Shown: positions 29,201 through 36,036, counted from the first letter of the stretch. The stretch is DNA of 58,239 nt from Bacillus sp. AFS098217 (GCF_002551815.1 NZ_NVPR01000074.1:1-58239), one strand, 5' to 3'. Numbers and translations are program-made. Notes: a model not told the origin generated them from the sequence alone.

Positions 29201-29835
29201 ATTATAATGTGCAGCTAGAGAATGTTTATTCTGATAGTAAGCTGCAAGCAGAGAATCTTGTTCGTGAAGCAATGAAACGTGGTATGCGAGGAAATATTTA
29301 TCGTGCAGGCAATCTAGCATGTCATTCAGAGACAGGAGCATTTCAACAAAATATTGAAGGAAATGCATTCTATCGTTTAATTAAGACTATGTTGCTAGTA
29401 GGACAAGCACCGAGTGTGAAGTGGAAAGTTGATTTTACACCAATAGATTTTGCGAGTAAATCAATCGTAACTTATATGCAGGATCCACAAATTGTAGGAG
29501 AAACTCTGCATATTTGTCATCCATATCAAGTTGAATTTGAAAACTTTGTACAGTTGATTATGGAATGCGGATATGATCTCGATGTTGTTCCACTTTCACA
29601 ATATGTGGATACTGGTCTGAAGCTAGCCAAAGAGAATGATGTGATAGCAGAATTAATTGCTTCACAAGTCGCAGGAGATGGAGCGCAGCAATCTGAAATT
29701 GTAATGGGTACTAGAAGAACAAATGAGTGGATACAGAAGAAACAAGTTGTGGTACCAGCAATTGATACACAATTTATTCAGAAGTTGTTAGCACATGGTA
29801 AACAAGTAGGATATTTTCCAAAAATGGACAAGTAA
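26263..29835 (+). CDS. Stand-alone NRPS-like enzyme: adenylation, carrier and thioester-reductase domains
   Basis: 1190 residues. Residues 1-205 resemble the C-terminal lobe of a condensation domain but lack the catalytic HHxxxDG. The adenylation domain (about 215-705) has YTSGSTGNPKG (357-367), NAYGPTE (501-507), YKTGD (591-595) and LTPNKKVD (694-701). A carrier domain carries the phosphopantetheine Ser757 in GGHSL. The reductase (about 825-1190) has TGATGYLG (832-839) and Tyr989-x3-Lys993. The enzyme should activate an amino or carboxylic acid and release it as aldehyde or alcohol with NADPH. This order matches fungal Lys2 aminoadipate reductases and carboxylic acid reductases. No partner NRPS, PPTase or exporter is adjacent. 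GAGAGGG precedes the ATG. Confidence 0.85.
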   Translation: MSISLKVSYVEKYKQFLQQNYESIIIPKDFQTAENKQEKLQDVYIDGTDMLEMVTAIFVWMHHASNENQIVVLYHTGEMAYPLFVNISKELSYKELKEEVADQMMQIQNMKKEQREAIKYDDKKWGLAPVVIGKENTYGQLNFTENENGDFEVSCNIMQLKERTAIRYVKQIQHVLQQGFENEEQFVVDMDILTEEELALYHEINCTKVVYPNKNITEMFYETVAKFSNRVALSSVEGSLTYEQLNKKSNQIAHMLIQHGVKQGDYVGIFMKRSIDTVVSLLAILKTGAAYIPIDPDYPANRVQYIIEDSQSTLVLTKETKLTYTGIQELSVYESNTFPDTDIKLPIHLDDIAYMIYTSGSTGNPKGTMLAHRGVVNLCTWMKKHYELTEEDVFAQFPSFSFDASIWELFASLFCGGNLYVLLDEQRLSVDTFADAIYKVKATSILGLATIFLQQVATYLPEEDTYKLNSLKRIAVGGEMLTAEVVRLWRERIGTHVQLNNAYGPTECTITTTAYAIPAELNDNLASIPIGKPADNYRVMILNKNRKLCPIGIPGELYIESVGLAKGYFNKPEKTAEAFISHPFKPNSKIYKTGDIVKLLEDGNIEFLHRKDNQVKIRGHRIELGEIQNTIAKYEKIKEVSVFTKKSAEGSHYLVAFYTTVDGIAISELIHELREQLPDYMVPSKLIYIDELPLTPNKKVDIKKLAELEEDYEPIRLQEYIAPSTESEKKIAEAWAEVLEIQKIGVHDDFFTIGGHSLKVLRILTLLKEDFPHLTIQDFFKEKTVYQLARIQRELKVEEKEVFREYKWIHEPKTIMYPEVIKGSRISNIFLTGATGYLGSHVLYELLQQTSSHIYCLVRPTKDVQQRIIDTLTGYFNDMPNELLARITAVPGDLGEDCLGLNEEEFISIRSNIDAVIHCGADVRHFGDVRQFENVNVQGTRRMLALADEGATFHFISTIGIPIDLAVEQWDTYEKIGDFNYNVQLENVYSDSKLQAENLVREAMKRGMRGNIYRAGNLACHSETGAFQQNIEGNAFYRLIKTMLLVGQAPSVKWKVDFTPIDFASKSIVTYMQDPQIVGETLHICHPYQVEFENFVQLIMECGYDLDVVPLSQYVDTGLKLAKENDVIAELIASQVAGDGAQQSEIVMGTRRTNEWIQKKQVVVPAIDTQFIQKLLAHGKQVGYFPKMDK

Positions 29836-29860
29836 TGAAAAGGGCTTAGTGTGCTTTTGT

Positions 29861-29889
29861 TTGTTCAATAAAATAAATCATGCTACAAT
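29861..29889 (+). promoter_or_regulatory. Promoter of the thiamine-import operon
   Basis: TTGTTC (29861-29866), 17-base spacer, TACAAT (29884-29889). It lies directly before the TPP aptamer. Confidence 0.7.
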
Positions 29890-29902
29890 GAAAACGAATT
29901 AA

Positions 29903-29984
29903 GAACCGGGGAGCCAATTGGCTGAGAGGATGTAAGAATACATCGACCCTCAACCTGATCTGGATAATGCCAGCGTAGGGAGTT
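29903..29984 (+). ncRNA. TPP riboswitch upstream of the thiamine-import operon
   Basis: GGCTGAGAGG (29930-29939), CAACCTGATCTGGATAATGC and CAGCGTAGGGAG form a full THI element, closer to the consensus than the thiM copy. A terminator at 30030 follows. Confidence 0.96.
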
Positions 29985-30029
29985 ACTTAAAGTGATGTAG
30001 CATATGTTATTTTATAATAACTTGCATAC

Positions 30030-30070
30030 AAGGCTTTCCTACGTGATGGTAGGAAAGCCTTTTCTTTTTA
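30030..30070 (+). terminator. TPP-controlled terminator
   Basis: AAGGCTTTCCTAC and GTAGGAAAGCCTT are perfectly complementary and followed by TTTCTTTTT, 30 bases before the first gene. Confidence 0.9.
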
Positions 30071-30099
30071 CAAACATATTTCGCAAGGGGGATTTTAAC

Positions 30100-30420
30100 A
30101 TGTCACAACAGGTTACAATTTCATTTTCAGTAGTACCGCAAGCAAAAACGAAAGATTTATATGCAGTTGTTGATAAAGCGATTGAAGTCGTACAACAATC
30201 AGGCGTTCGCTATGAAGTAGGAGCGATGGAAACAACACTGGAAGGAGAATTAGACGTACTTCTTGATGTCATTAAACGTGCACAACAAGCTTGCGTCGAT
30301 GCTGGTGCAGAGGAAGTTATTACTTCTATTAAAATCCATTATCGTCCAAGTACAGGTGTAACGATTGATGAAAAGGTATGGAAGTATCGTGATGAATATG
30401 AAAAACCAGAAGCGATCTAA
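30100..30420 (+). CDS. Thiamine/HMP-binding protein, MTH1187/YkoF type
   Basis: 106 residues, ferredoxin-like fold family (Thiamine_BP). VTISFSVVPQAK at the start and IKIHYRPSTG near the end are typical. Members bind thiamine or its pyrimidine moiety in the cytoplasm. CAAGGGGG precedes the ATG; longer in-frame starts lie inside the terminator and are unlikely. First gene of the TPP-switched import operon, so it may hand imported pyrimidine to the pathway or buffer it. Confidence 0.85.
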   Translation: MSQQVTISFSVVPQAKTKDLYAVVDKAIEVVQQSGVRYEVGAMETTLEGELDVLLDVIKRAQQACVDAGAEEVITSIKIHYRPSTGVTIDEKVWKYRDEYEKPEAI

Positions 30421-31168
30421 CATAACAATTACAACGATTTGGCTTATCCTTCTCATTGCTATATGGGAAGGATCGGTTTCAATATTTCAAATTGAATCGT
30501 GGATTTTACCGAAGCCTTCTGCTATTGTACAGGAACTGATTGGAATGAAGGATTTATTGCTGCCAAATACGCTGCAAACATTGCAAGAGGTTATCATCGG
30601 GTTATTTTTTGCGATTCTGCTTGGAACGAGTATTGCTATTATTATGGATGTTATTCCGCTCTTTCGCATTTTAATTAATCCGTTGCTTGTTATTTCACAA
30701 ACGATTCCGATCGTGGTGCTCGCACCTTTATTTATTATTTGGTTCGGATACGGCATGTTACCAAAGGTGATGGTTGTTATTCTTGTTTGCTTCTTTCCGA
30801 TTGCCCTTAGCATTTTAGAAGGTTTTCAAACGGTAGATAAAAACATGCTCAAGTTATTACAAACAATGCGTGCAACAAAGTGGCAAATCTATCAAAAGGT
30901 AAAATTCCCTGCCGTGCTTCCGTATTTTTTCTCGGGATTAAAAATTGCTGTCACATATAGTGTGATGGGGGCGATTATTGGGGAGTGGCTTGGAGCCAGT
31001 GAAGGATTAGGAGTTATGCTCACAAGAGCGACAAAATCCTTTTTAACTGCTCGTGTCTTCGGTATCGCAGCTATTATCGTCATGGTGACATTGCTCTTGT
31101 ATTTTATCGTAGAGTTTATGGCAAGAATAACAGCACCATGGATATACAGAAAGGAAGACAGAAAATGA
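30392..31168 (+). CDS. thiX: ABC transporter permease for a thiamine precursor (ThiX-like)
   Basis: 258 residues, six membrane spans, SsuC/TauC-type permease. The EAA-like motif (MRATKWQIYQKVKFPAVLPYFFSGL region) contacts the ATPase. The start overlaps the preceding gene by 29 bases, with GGAAG seven bases upstream; an ATG six bases later is an alternative. It should work with ThiY and ThiZ to import N-formyl-aminopyrimidine or a related pyrimidine. Confidence 0.85.
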   Translation: MNMKNQKRSNITITTIWLILLIAIWEGSVSIFQIESWILPKPSAIVQELIGMKDLLLPNTLQTLQEVIIGLFFAILLGTSIAIIMDVIPLFRILINPLLVISQTIPIVVLAPLFIIWFGYGMLPKVMVVILVCFFPIALSILEGFQTVDKNMLKLLQTMRATKWQIYQKVKFPAVLPYFFSGLKIAVTYSVMGAIIGEWLGASEGLGVMLTRATKSFLTARVFGIAAIIVMVTLLLYFIVEFMARITAPWIYRKEDRK

Positions 31169-32163
31169 AAAAAGGCTTAAAAGTTATGCTAGCCGCACTA
31201 CTCGCAGTAGGTGTCGTTGGTTGTAATCCGGCGAAGAAAGAAGAAAGTACAGATAAAGGGAAGAAAGTAACAGTTGTTTTAGACTGGTTCCCAAATACAA
31301 ACCATACTGGTTTATATGTAGCAAAGACGAAAGATTATTATAAGAAGCAAGGTTTAGATGTAGAAATTATTCAACCGGGTGATAATGTATCAGCAGAGCA
31401 AATGATTGCTTCAGGAAAAGCAGATTTTGGTGTGAGTTATCAAGAAAATGTAACATCTGCACGTGTTGAGGGAATTCCAGTTGTTTCGATTGGAGCAATT
31501 ATTCAACATAACACATCTGCATTTGCATCTTTGAAAAAAGATAATATTACTTCACCGAAAGATTTTGAAGGCAAGCGTTATGGAGGCTGGGGAGCACCAG
31601 CGGAAGAAGCAACATTAAAAACAATTATGGATAAACATCAAGCGGACTTTAGTAAAGTAAACAAAATTGTGCTTGGACAAACAGATTTCTTTAAATCGAT
31701 TGGTCGTGACGCAGATTTTGAATGGATTTACTATGGATGGGATGGCATCGAAGCGAAGCGCCAAGGAAAAGAATTAAATACAATTATGGTAAAAGATTTA
31801 GATCCAGCACTAGATTTTTATAGCCCTGTTATTATTACAAGTGAAAAGCATGCGAAACAAGATAAAGATTTTGTGAAAAAATTTATGAGTGCCACAGCGG
31901 AAGGATATAATTTTGCAATTAAGGATCCGAAAGCAGCTGCTGATATTTTAATCAAAAACGTACCAGATATTAATAAAGATTTAGTGCAAGAGAGCCAAAA
32001 GTGGTTAAGTACAAAATATCAGGATGATGCAAAAGCATGGGGAGTACAAAAGGAAGAAGTTTGGACAAATTACATGAATTTCTTATATGATAACAAAGTT
32101 ATTAAAAAGAAAATTGATGTAAAAGATGCCTTTACAAATGAATTCCTTCCAAGTGAAAAATGA
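31165..32163 (+). CDS. thiY: Thiamine-precursor binding lipoprotein (ThiY, NMT1/THI5-like)
   Basis: 332 residues. Signal peptide with lipobox VVGC; C20 would be lipidated. VVLDWFPNTNHTGLYVAK at the mature N-terminus is diagnostic for NMT1/THI5-like pyrimidine-binding proteins, followed by YGGWGAPAEEA and DFEWIYYGWDG. Its ATG overlaps the permease stop (ATGA), with GGAAGACAG as ribosome binding site. It captures the pyrimidine outside the membrane for the ABC importer. Confidence 0.92.
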   Translation: MKKGLKVMLAALLAVGVVGCNPAKKEESTDKGKKVTVVLDWFPNTNHTGLYVAKTKDYYKKQGLDVEIIQPGDNVSAEQMIASGKADFGVSYQENVTSARVEGIPVVSIGAIIQHNTSAFASLKKDNITSPKDFEGKRYGGWGAPAEEATLKTIMDKHQADFSKVNKIVLGQTDFFKSIGRDADFEWIYYGWDGIEAKRQGKELNTIMVKDLDPALDFYSPVIITSEKHAKQDKDFVKKFMSATAEGYNFAIKDPKAAADILIKNVPDINKDLVQESQKWLSTKYQDDAKAWGVQKEEVWTNYMNFLYDNKVIKKKIDVKDAFTNEFLPSEK

Positions 32164-32909
32164 GCGGATTACAAATAAAAGATGTTGTGAAGGCGTTCGA
32201 TGGGAAAAATGTGTTAGAGAAGATTAGTGCTTCGATACACGAGGGTGAATTTGTTTCATTTGTAGGGCCAAGTGGTTGCGGAAAAAGTACGTTATTAAAT
32301 ATGATTGCGAGTGTCGAAGAGACGACTAGTGGAGAGGTAATGTATAATGACGAACTTGTCCAAAAACAAGATATCGTGAGTTATATGCCGCAGCAAGATT
32401 TACTGCTTCCGTGGCGTTCAGCTTTGCAAAATATTGTGCTTCCATTGGAAATTGAGGGAAAGCCGAAGAAAGAGCGTCTTGCAGAAGGAATGGAAGCATT
32501 AAAACAATTTGGTCTGTCTGAATATGCAAATCATTATCCAGATGCATTATCTGGTGGTATGCGACAGCGGATTAGTTTCCTTCGTACTTATTTATGTGAA
32601 AAACCTATTATGCTACTTGATGAACCATTTGGAAAATTAGATGCTTTCACAAAAATGGAAGTGCATCGTTGGCTTCTAGATTCCTGGCATCAAGAGAAAC
32701 AAACGATTGTGATGGTAACGCATGACTTAGATGAAGCAATATTACTATCTGATCGGGTGTTTATTATGTCACAAAGACCAGCAGCAATTGTAGGTGAGGT
32801 GAAAGTTAACTTACCTCGTCCTCGAACGATGGATATGTTAACATCCCTCGAGTTAAAAGAAGACAAAACGGAGATTTTAAGAATATTAGCTCCTTATATG
32901 AGAAAGTAA
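32160..32909 (+). CDS. thiZ: ABC transporter ATPase for a thiamine precursor (ThiZ)
   Basis: 249 residues. Walker A GPSGCGKST, Q-loop PQQDLLLPW, signature LSGGMRQR, Walker B IMLLDEP and the switch His in VTHD are all intact. It starts on the thiY stop (ATGA overlap). It drives import through the permease encoded at 30392. Confidence 0.92.
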   Translation: MSGLQIKDVVKAFDGKNVLEKISASIHEGEFVSFVGPSGCGKSTLLNMIASVEETTSGEVMYNDELVQKQDIVSYMPQQDLLLPWRSALQNIVLPLEIEGKPKKERLAEGMEALKQFGLSEYANHYPDALSGGMRQRISFLRTYLCEKPIMLLDEPFGKLDAFTKMEVHRWLLDSWHQEKQTIVMVTHDLDEAILLSDRVFIMSQRPAAIVGEVKVNLPRPRTMDMLTSLELKEDKTEILRILAPYMRK

Positions 32910-32911
32910 AG

Positions 32912-32948
32912 AAAGCATCTGAACAGAGAGTGTTCAGATGCTTTTTAT
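32912..32948 (+). terminator. Terminator of the thiamine-import operon
   Basis: AAAGCATCTGAACA and TGTTCAGATGCTTT pair perfectly around GAGAG, followed by TTTTATT. Confidence 0.92.
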
Positions 32949-32984
32949 TACAGAGAAATGTTCAAAGAAAACGGAACAAAAAAG

Positions 32985-33018
32985 AAAGGCATTAGCGATA
33001 AAAGCTAACGCCTTTTCT
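32985..33018. terminator. Second hairpin after thiZ
   Basis: AAAGGC-TTAGC pairs with GCTAA-GCCTTT with one mismatch. A backup terminator is plausible. Confidence 0.5.
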
Positions 33019-33589
33019 CTGTGATTCATATGATTTTCGATAACTCTTACATGAGAATTGTATGAATAAGCACTTTTATGATGCACATATAAGCGTGCTT
33101 TTTCTATAGTTGTTGTTATATTTATATTTTTATGAATACTATATAGATGCCTTTCCCTAATAGGCCACTATCTTTTTTATATGTATAGATAGTTTCAATC
33201 GGAACAACAATTATTTCTATAAATACAGAATAATGTGATTGATATAGAAAAACAAGGAAATTTATAGGAAATTCATGTAAAATTCAATTCAACTTCACAT
33301 AAACTTCGTATGTAAAATTGAATATAATAATAATTTATTTTTTAAATTGAATTATATGTCCAATCTAAAAAAATAAAAGGTGAGAACTACGTAAAAAGTA
33401 AAAATCTCAGCTTACAATTCAGACTGAAAAGGCCCCATCAGTAAAGAGAAAGACTTTCTCAATATGAAAATTAGGTTGTTTAGAAGATAATTTGAGAAAA
33501 AATTGTGTAAGGGTGTTACTTCACATCGTAGCGACATTTTAAAATTTCATGTAAAATAATAGTAAAAATATGTAAGGGGAGGGAAGGAA
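33019..33589. other. Gene-poor AT-rich stretch
   Basis: No convincing gene was found in either strand. It holds a weak hairpin (AAGCAC at 33068-33073 with GTGCTT at 33095-33100, then TTT) and a short inverted repeat GAGAAAG-A-CTTTCTC near 33450. Both are isolated from genes, so no function is assigned. Confidence 0.5.
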
Positions 33590-33961
33590 GTGGATGTTTT
33601 CTTGAGTATTGCTGAGGAAAGAATTCGTCAAGCAGTTCATAATGGTGATCTTGATGATCTACCTGGTAAAGGAAGACCACTGCAATTAGAAGACCTTTCA
33701 ATGGTACCTCCAGATCTTAGAATGAGCTATAAGATTTTGAAAAATGCTCGAATGATTCCAGCAGAGATGGAACTACAAAAGGATATATTGAAAATAGAGG
33801 ATTTAATTGCGTGTTGTTATGATGAAACAGAGAGAACAAGATTGCAAGAAGAGTTAACTGCAAAAACGCTGCGATTTCAACAGTTAATGGAAAAGAGAAA
33901 AATAAAAGGAAATTCGGCATTTCGTATGTACCAAAATCAAGTGTTTCGTAAATTACGTTAA
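33590..33961 (+). CDS. DUF1992 (DnaJC28-like) protein
   Basis: 123 residues, GTG start behind GGGGAGGG. It carries the DUF1992 signature: AEERIRQAVHNGDLDDLPGKG split across residues 8-28, then RMSYKILKNA. This domain is the conserved core of DnaJC28 homologues, but no J-domain is present. Its function is unknown; a cytosolic helical protein is expected. A thioredoxin-like gene starts 10 bases downstream. Confidence 0.8.
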   Translation: MDVFLSIAEERIRQAVHNGDLDDLPGKGRPLQLEDLSMVPPDLRMSYKILKNARMIPAEMELQKDILKIEDLIACCYDETERTRLQEELTAKTLRFQQLMEKRKIKGNSAFRMYQNQVFRKLR

Positions 33962-33971
33962 GAGGGATAAT

Positions 33972-34286
33972 ATGAGAGATTTTCAAACGATAGAAGAATT
34001 AGTAGCATATATTGAAGAAAAAGACTTGGCGCTTTTATTCATCAAAACTGAAAACTGTGGTGTTTGTGATGTGATGTTAGAGAAAGTAAGTCGCTTATTA
34101 GAACACTATCAAGGTGTAGAAAACATTGTAATCTCACTACAGGATATGAGAGAAATTTCAGGGAAGTATTTAGTGTTTACAGGTCCAACAGTTTTATTAT
34201 TTCATGAGGGTAAAGAGATACTTCGTGAGTCACGATTTATTTCTTTAGAGAAGATAGAGCGAGTACTACAATTAGTTGAAAAATAA
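33972..34286 (+). CDS. Thioredoxin-fold protein with CGVC motif
   Basis: 104 residues, thioredoxin-like fold. The redox motif is CGVC (about residues 31-34) in KTENCGVCDV, and the cis-proline segment is TGPTVLLF. No signal peptide, so cytosolic. The motif differs from the CGPC of thioredoxin, suggesting a different redox potential or partner. GAGGGAT precedes the ATG. It appears co-transcribed with the DUF1992 gene and the small membrane gene that follows. Confidence 0.85.
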   Translation: MRDFQTIEELVAYIEEKDLALLFIKTENCGVCDVMLEKVSRLLEHYQGVENIVISLQDMREISGKYLVFTGPTVLLFHEGKEILRESRFISLEKIERVLQLVEK

Positions 34287-34300
34287 AGGGGGCCTTTTAT

Positions 34301-34555
34301 ATGGGATTTGCAATAGCGGCACTATTATTTTTAGTTTTAATTGGAATGATTGCAAAATCAATTCGGGCAAGCAGAAAGAAAGTGAACCTTTATAAAACAG
34401 GTAGTGGAGATAGTACAACATCTACAACTACTTCTACACCAATTTTCTTTGCAGGATCAGATAGTGATAGTTCAAATGATTGCGGAAGTTTCTCTGGGGG
34501 AGATAGCGGTTTTTCAGGCGGTGATGGTGGTAGCTGTGGCGGCGGTGGAGATTAA
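34301..34555 (+). CDS. Small membrane protein with Ser/Gly/Cys-rich tail
   Basis: 84 residues. One membrane span (AIAALLFLVLIGMIAKSI), a basic stretch (RASRKKVN), then a low-complexity tail of Ser, Thr, Gly and Asp with two Cys, ending GGSCGGGGD. Such Gly/Ser tails after a single span occur in uncharacterised Bacillus membrane proteins. AAGGGGGC precedes the ATG. Function unknown. Confidence 0.75.
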   Translation: MGFAIAALLFLVLIGMIAKSIRASRKKVNLYKTGSGDSTTSTTTSTPIFFAGSDSDSSNDCGSFSGGDSGFSGGDGGSCGGGGD

Positions 34556-34558
34556 TGA

Positions 34559-34590
34559 AAAATGCGCTCTTTATGGGCGTATTCCTTTTT
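34559..34590 (+). terminator. Terminator after the small membrane gene
   Basis: AATGCGC pairs with GCGTATT (one G-T pair), followed by CCTTTTT. Confidence 0.6.
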
Positions 34591-34652
34591 AAACAAACGT
34601 TTGATTAGTTGGCCTAAACCTGTATAGAATCAGCTAAACAAACGTTTGTTTA
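34591..34652. promoter_or_regulatory. Pair of CAAACGTTTG palindromes
   Basis: AAACAAACGTTTGATT (34591-34606) and the perfect 18-base palindrome TAAACAAACGTTTGTTTA (34635-34652), with centres 45 bases apart. They precede a small membrane gene and look like tandem TetR-family operators. TTGTTT inside the second could be a -35 box, with TAAATA at 34669. Confidence 0.6.
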
Positions 34653-34704
34653 AGAGTGATATATTGATAAATAAGGAATATATGATGTTATAAGGGGAAT
34701 GAAC

Positions 34705-34848
34705 ATGGAGAAAAAGCCAGAAGTTAAAAATAAAGGAAAAGTAGCATTATTTTTATTAGTGGCAGGTGGTGTATTTATTATTAAATTGGGCTTTAAGATT
34801 GGAGCTATCCATATGATTAAAACGTGGTTTGAAAATATATTTTCTTAA
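34705..34848 (+). CDS. Small membrane protein, 47 residues
   Basis: MEKKPEVKNKGK is a basic N-terminus, followed by one span (VALFLLVAGGVFIIKLGF) and a short amphipathic end WFENIFS. AAGGGG stands eight bases before the ATG. The twin palindromes lie just upstream. I recognise no family; codon use and the ribosome binding site suggest a real gene. Confidence 0.6.
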   Translation: MEKKPEVKNKGKVALFLLVAGGVFIIKLGFKIGAIHMIKTWFENIFS

Positions 34849-34897
34849 ATCAGGAATATAGCCTCTTGTAATGGAGGTTTTATATTTGTTATCATTG

Positions 34898-34915
34898 GAC
34901 TGAACGGTCGGTTTT
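34898..34915. promoter_or_regulatory. TetR-type operator upstream of tetR
   Basis: GACTGAACGGTCGGTTTT is an imperfect palindrome of the kind bound by TetR/AcrR proteins. An identical 18-base copy lies at 35543-35560, after the gene. Autoregulation is likely. Confidence 0.75.
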
Positions 34916-34928
34916 ATGAGGTGTAAAT

Positions 34929-35513
34929 ATGAGAAAAAGTGCAGAAGAGATAAAAAAAGAAATAGCCTACCAAGCGGAAGAATTGTTTTCACGAAAAGGA
35001 TATGCCGCAACATCTATGGAAGATATTTGTGAAATTACAGAGCGTAGTAAAGGTAGTATTTATTATCATTTTAAAAGTAAAGAAGAATTATTTTTATTTG
35101 TAGTAAAACAACATACGTATGATTGGCTTGAAAAATGGAATGTGAAGGAAAAGCAGTATTGTACGAGTACTGAAAAATTATATGGTCTTGCTGAGTATCA
35201 TGTAGAAGACACGCAACATCCTATTTTTAGTGCAGTAGAAGAATTTTCTACAAGCCAAGTGGTGAGCAAAGAGATTCTAGATGAAATGCTAGTTTTAGCA
35301 AGAGCGTCATATGCTGTCTTTGAAAAATTAATTGAAGAAGGCATAAAATCCGGAGAATTCCGTCAAGATGATATTCGTGATCTTATGTATATTGTAAATG
35401 GTTTATTATCTGGACTTGGCGTACTTTACTATGAGCTAGATTCTACAGAGATGAAGCGAATTTACAAAAAGGCAATCGATGTATTACTACAAGGAATGGC
35501 GGCTGAATCTTAA
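34929..35513 (+). CDS. TetR/AcrR-family repressor
   Basis: 194 residues. The N-terminal helix-turn-helix reads ATSMEDICEITERSKGSIYYHF (21-43 region, split), followed by FKSKEELF, both hallmarks of the family. The C-terminal ligand domain is not recognised. GAGGTG precedes the ATG. Identical operators before and after the gene suggest it represses itself and the downstream XRE/small-protein cassette. The effector is unknown. Confidence 0.9.
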   Translation: MRKSAEEIKKEIAYQAEELFSRKGYAATSMEDICEITERSKGSIYYHFKSKEELFLFVVKQHTYDWLEKWNVKEKQYCTSTEKLYGLAEYHVEDTQHPIFSAVEEFSTSQVVSKEILDEMLVLARASYAVFEKLIEEGIKSGEFRQDDIRDLMYIVNGLLSGLGVLYYELDSTEMKRIYKKAIDVLLQGMAAES

Positions 35514-35528
35514 ATCAGCAGCTTTTTT
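35499..35528 (+). terminator. Terminator overlapping the tetR stop
   Basis: GCTGA and TCAGC flank the stop codon, followed by GCTTTTTTCTT. Confidence 0.65.
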
Positions 35529-35542
35529 CTTACACTAAATTA

Positions 35543-35560
35543 GACTGAACGGTCGGTTTT
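35543..35560. promoter_or_regulatory. Second TetR-type operator
   Basis: Same 18 bases as at 34898-34915, in the same orientation. It precedes a hairpin and the XRE regulator gene. Confidence 0.75.
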
Positions 35561-35564
35561 GAAA

Positions 35565-35591
35565 GAGGGGGGCAGTTACCGCCCCTTTTTT
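35565..35591 (+). terminator. GC-rich hairpin in the XRE-gene leader
   Basis: AGGGG-GC and GC-CCCT followed by six T. It lies five bases after the second operator and about 80 bases before the XRE gene, so it would truncate transcripts starting at the operator unless relieved. Confidence 0.6.
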
Positions 35592-35672
35592 GTCTGGGAA
35601 TTTTTTGACAACTATATGTACCGAATATATACTGATGTTGTAAAACCGATTTTACAGGTTAGGAGAAATAGC

Positions 35673-35867
35673 GTGAAAAATCAAATCTACGAATTGCGCA
35701 CTGAAAATAATATTTCACAAGGTGCATTAGCTGATAAGTGTAAAGTATCAAGACAGACGATAAATGCAATTGAAAATAATAAATATGATCCAAGTTTAGC
35801 ACTAGCATTTCGTTTGGCTGAAGTGCTAGGGACAACTGTTGATAAATTATTTTTATATAAGCAATAA
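35673..35867 (+). CDS. Small XRE/Cro-CI helix-turn-helix regulator
   Basis: 64 residues, consisting only of a helix-turn-helix: ISQGALADKCKVSRQTINAIENNK is the core, followed by PSLALAFRLAEVL. GTG start with AGGAG seven bases upstream; a longer in-frame start exists but lacks a ribosome binding site. This YozG-like type is often encoded next to small membrane proteins, as here (35894). Target unknown. Confidence 0.88.
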   Translation: MKNQIYELRTENNISQGALADKCKVSRQTINAIENNKYDPSLALAFRLAEVLGTTVDKLFLYKQ

Positions 35868-35893
35868 GGAAAGACAATTTTTAGGAAAGTAGA

Positions 35894-35989
35894 ATGAGTT
35901 TATTGTTTCTGTTTGTAGTGGGGGTAAGTGCTATGGCATTTGCACTTTATTATTGCTTAACAGAGCTTCGGGGTAAGTGGTATAGATAG
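35894..35989 (+). CDS. 31-residue membrane peptide
   Basis: MSLLFLFVVGVSAMAFALYY is one hydrophobic span, followed by CLTELRGKWYR, a basic tail. AGGAAAG precedes the ATG. It starts 27 bases after the XRE gene, probably in the same transcript. It could be a signalling or inhibitory membrane peptide; no family is recognised. Confidence 0.5.
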   Translation: MSLLFLFVVGVSAMAFALYYCLTELRGKWYR

Positions 35990-36000
35990 AAGATCCATAA

Positions 36001-36035
36001 AAAAATGTCCCTGTCATATAGAAAGGGACATTTTT
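36001..36035. terminator. Shared bidirectional terminator
   Basis: AAAAATGTCCCT and AGGGACATTTTT are perfectly complementary. It serves the XRE unit and the convergent MFS gene. Confidence 0.88.
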
Positions 36036-36036
36036 G

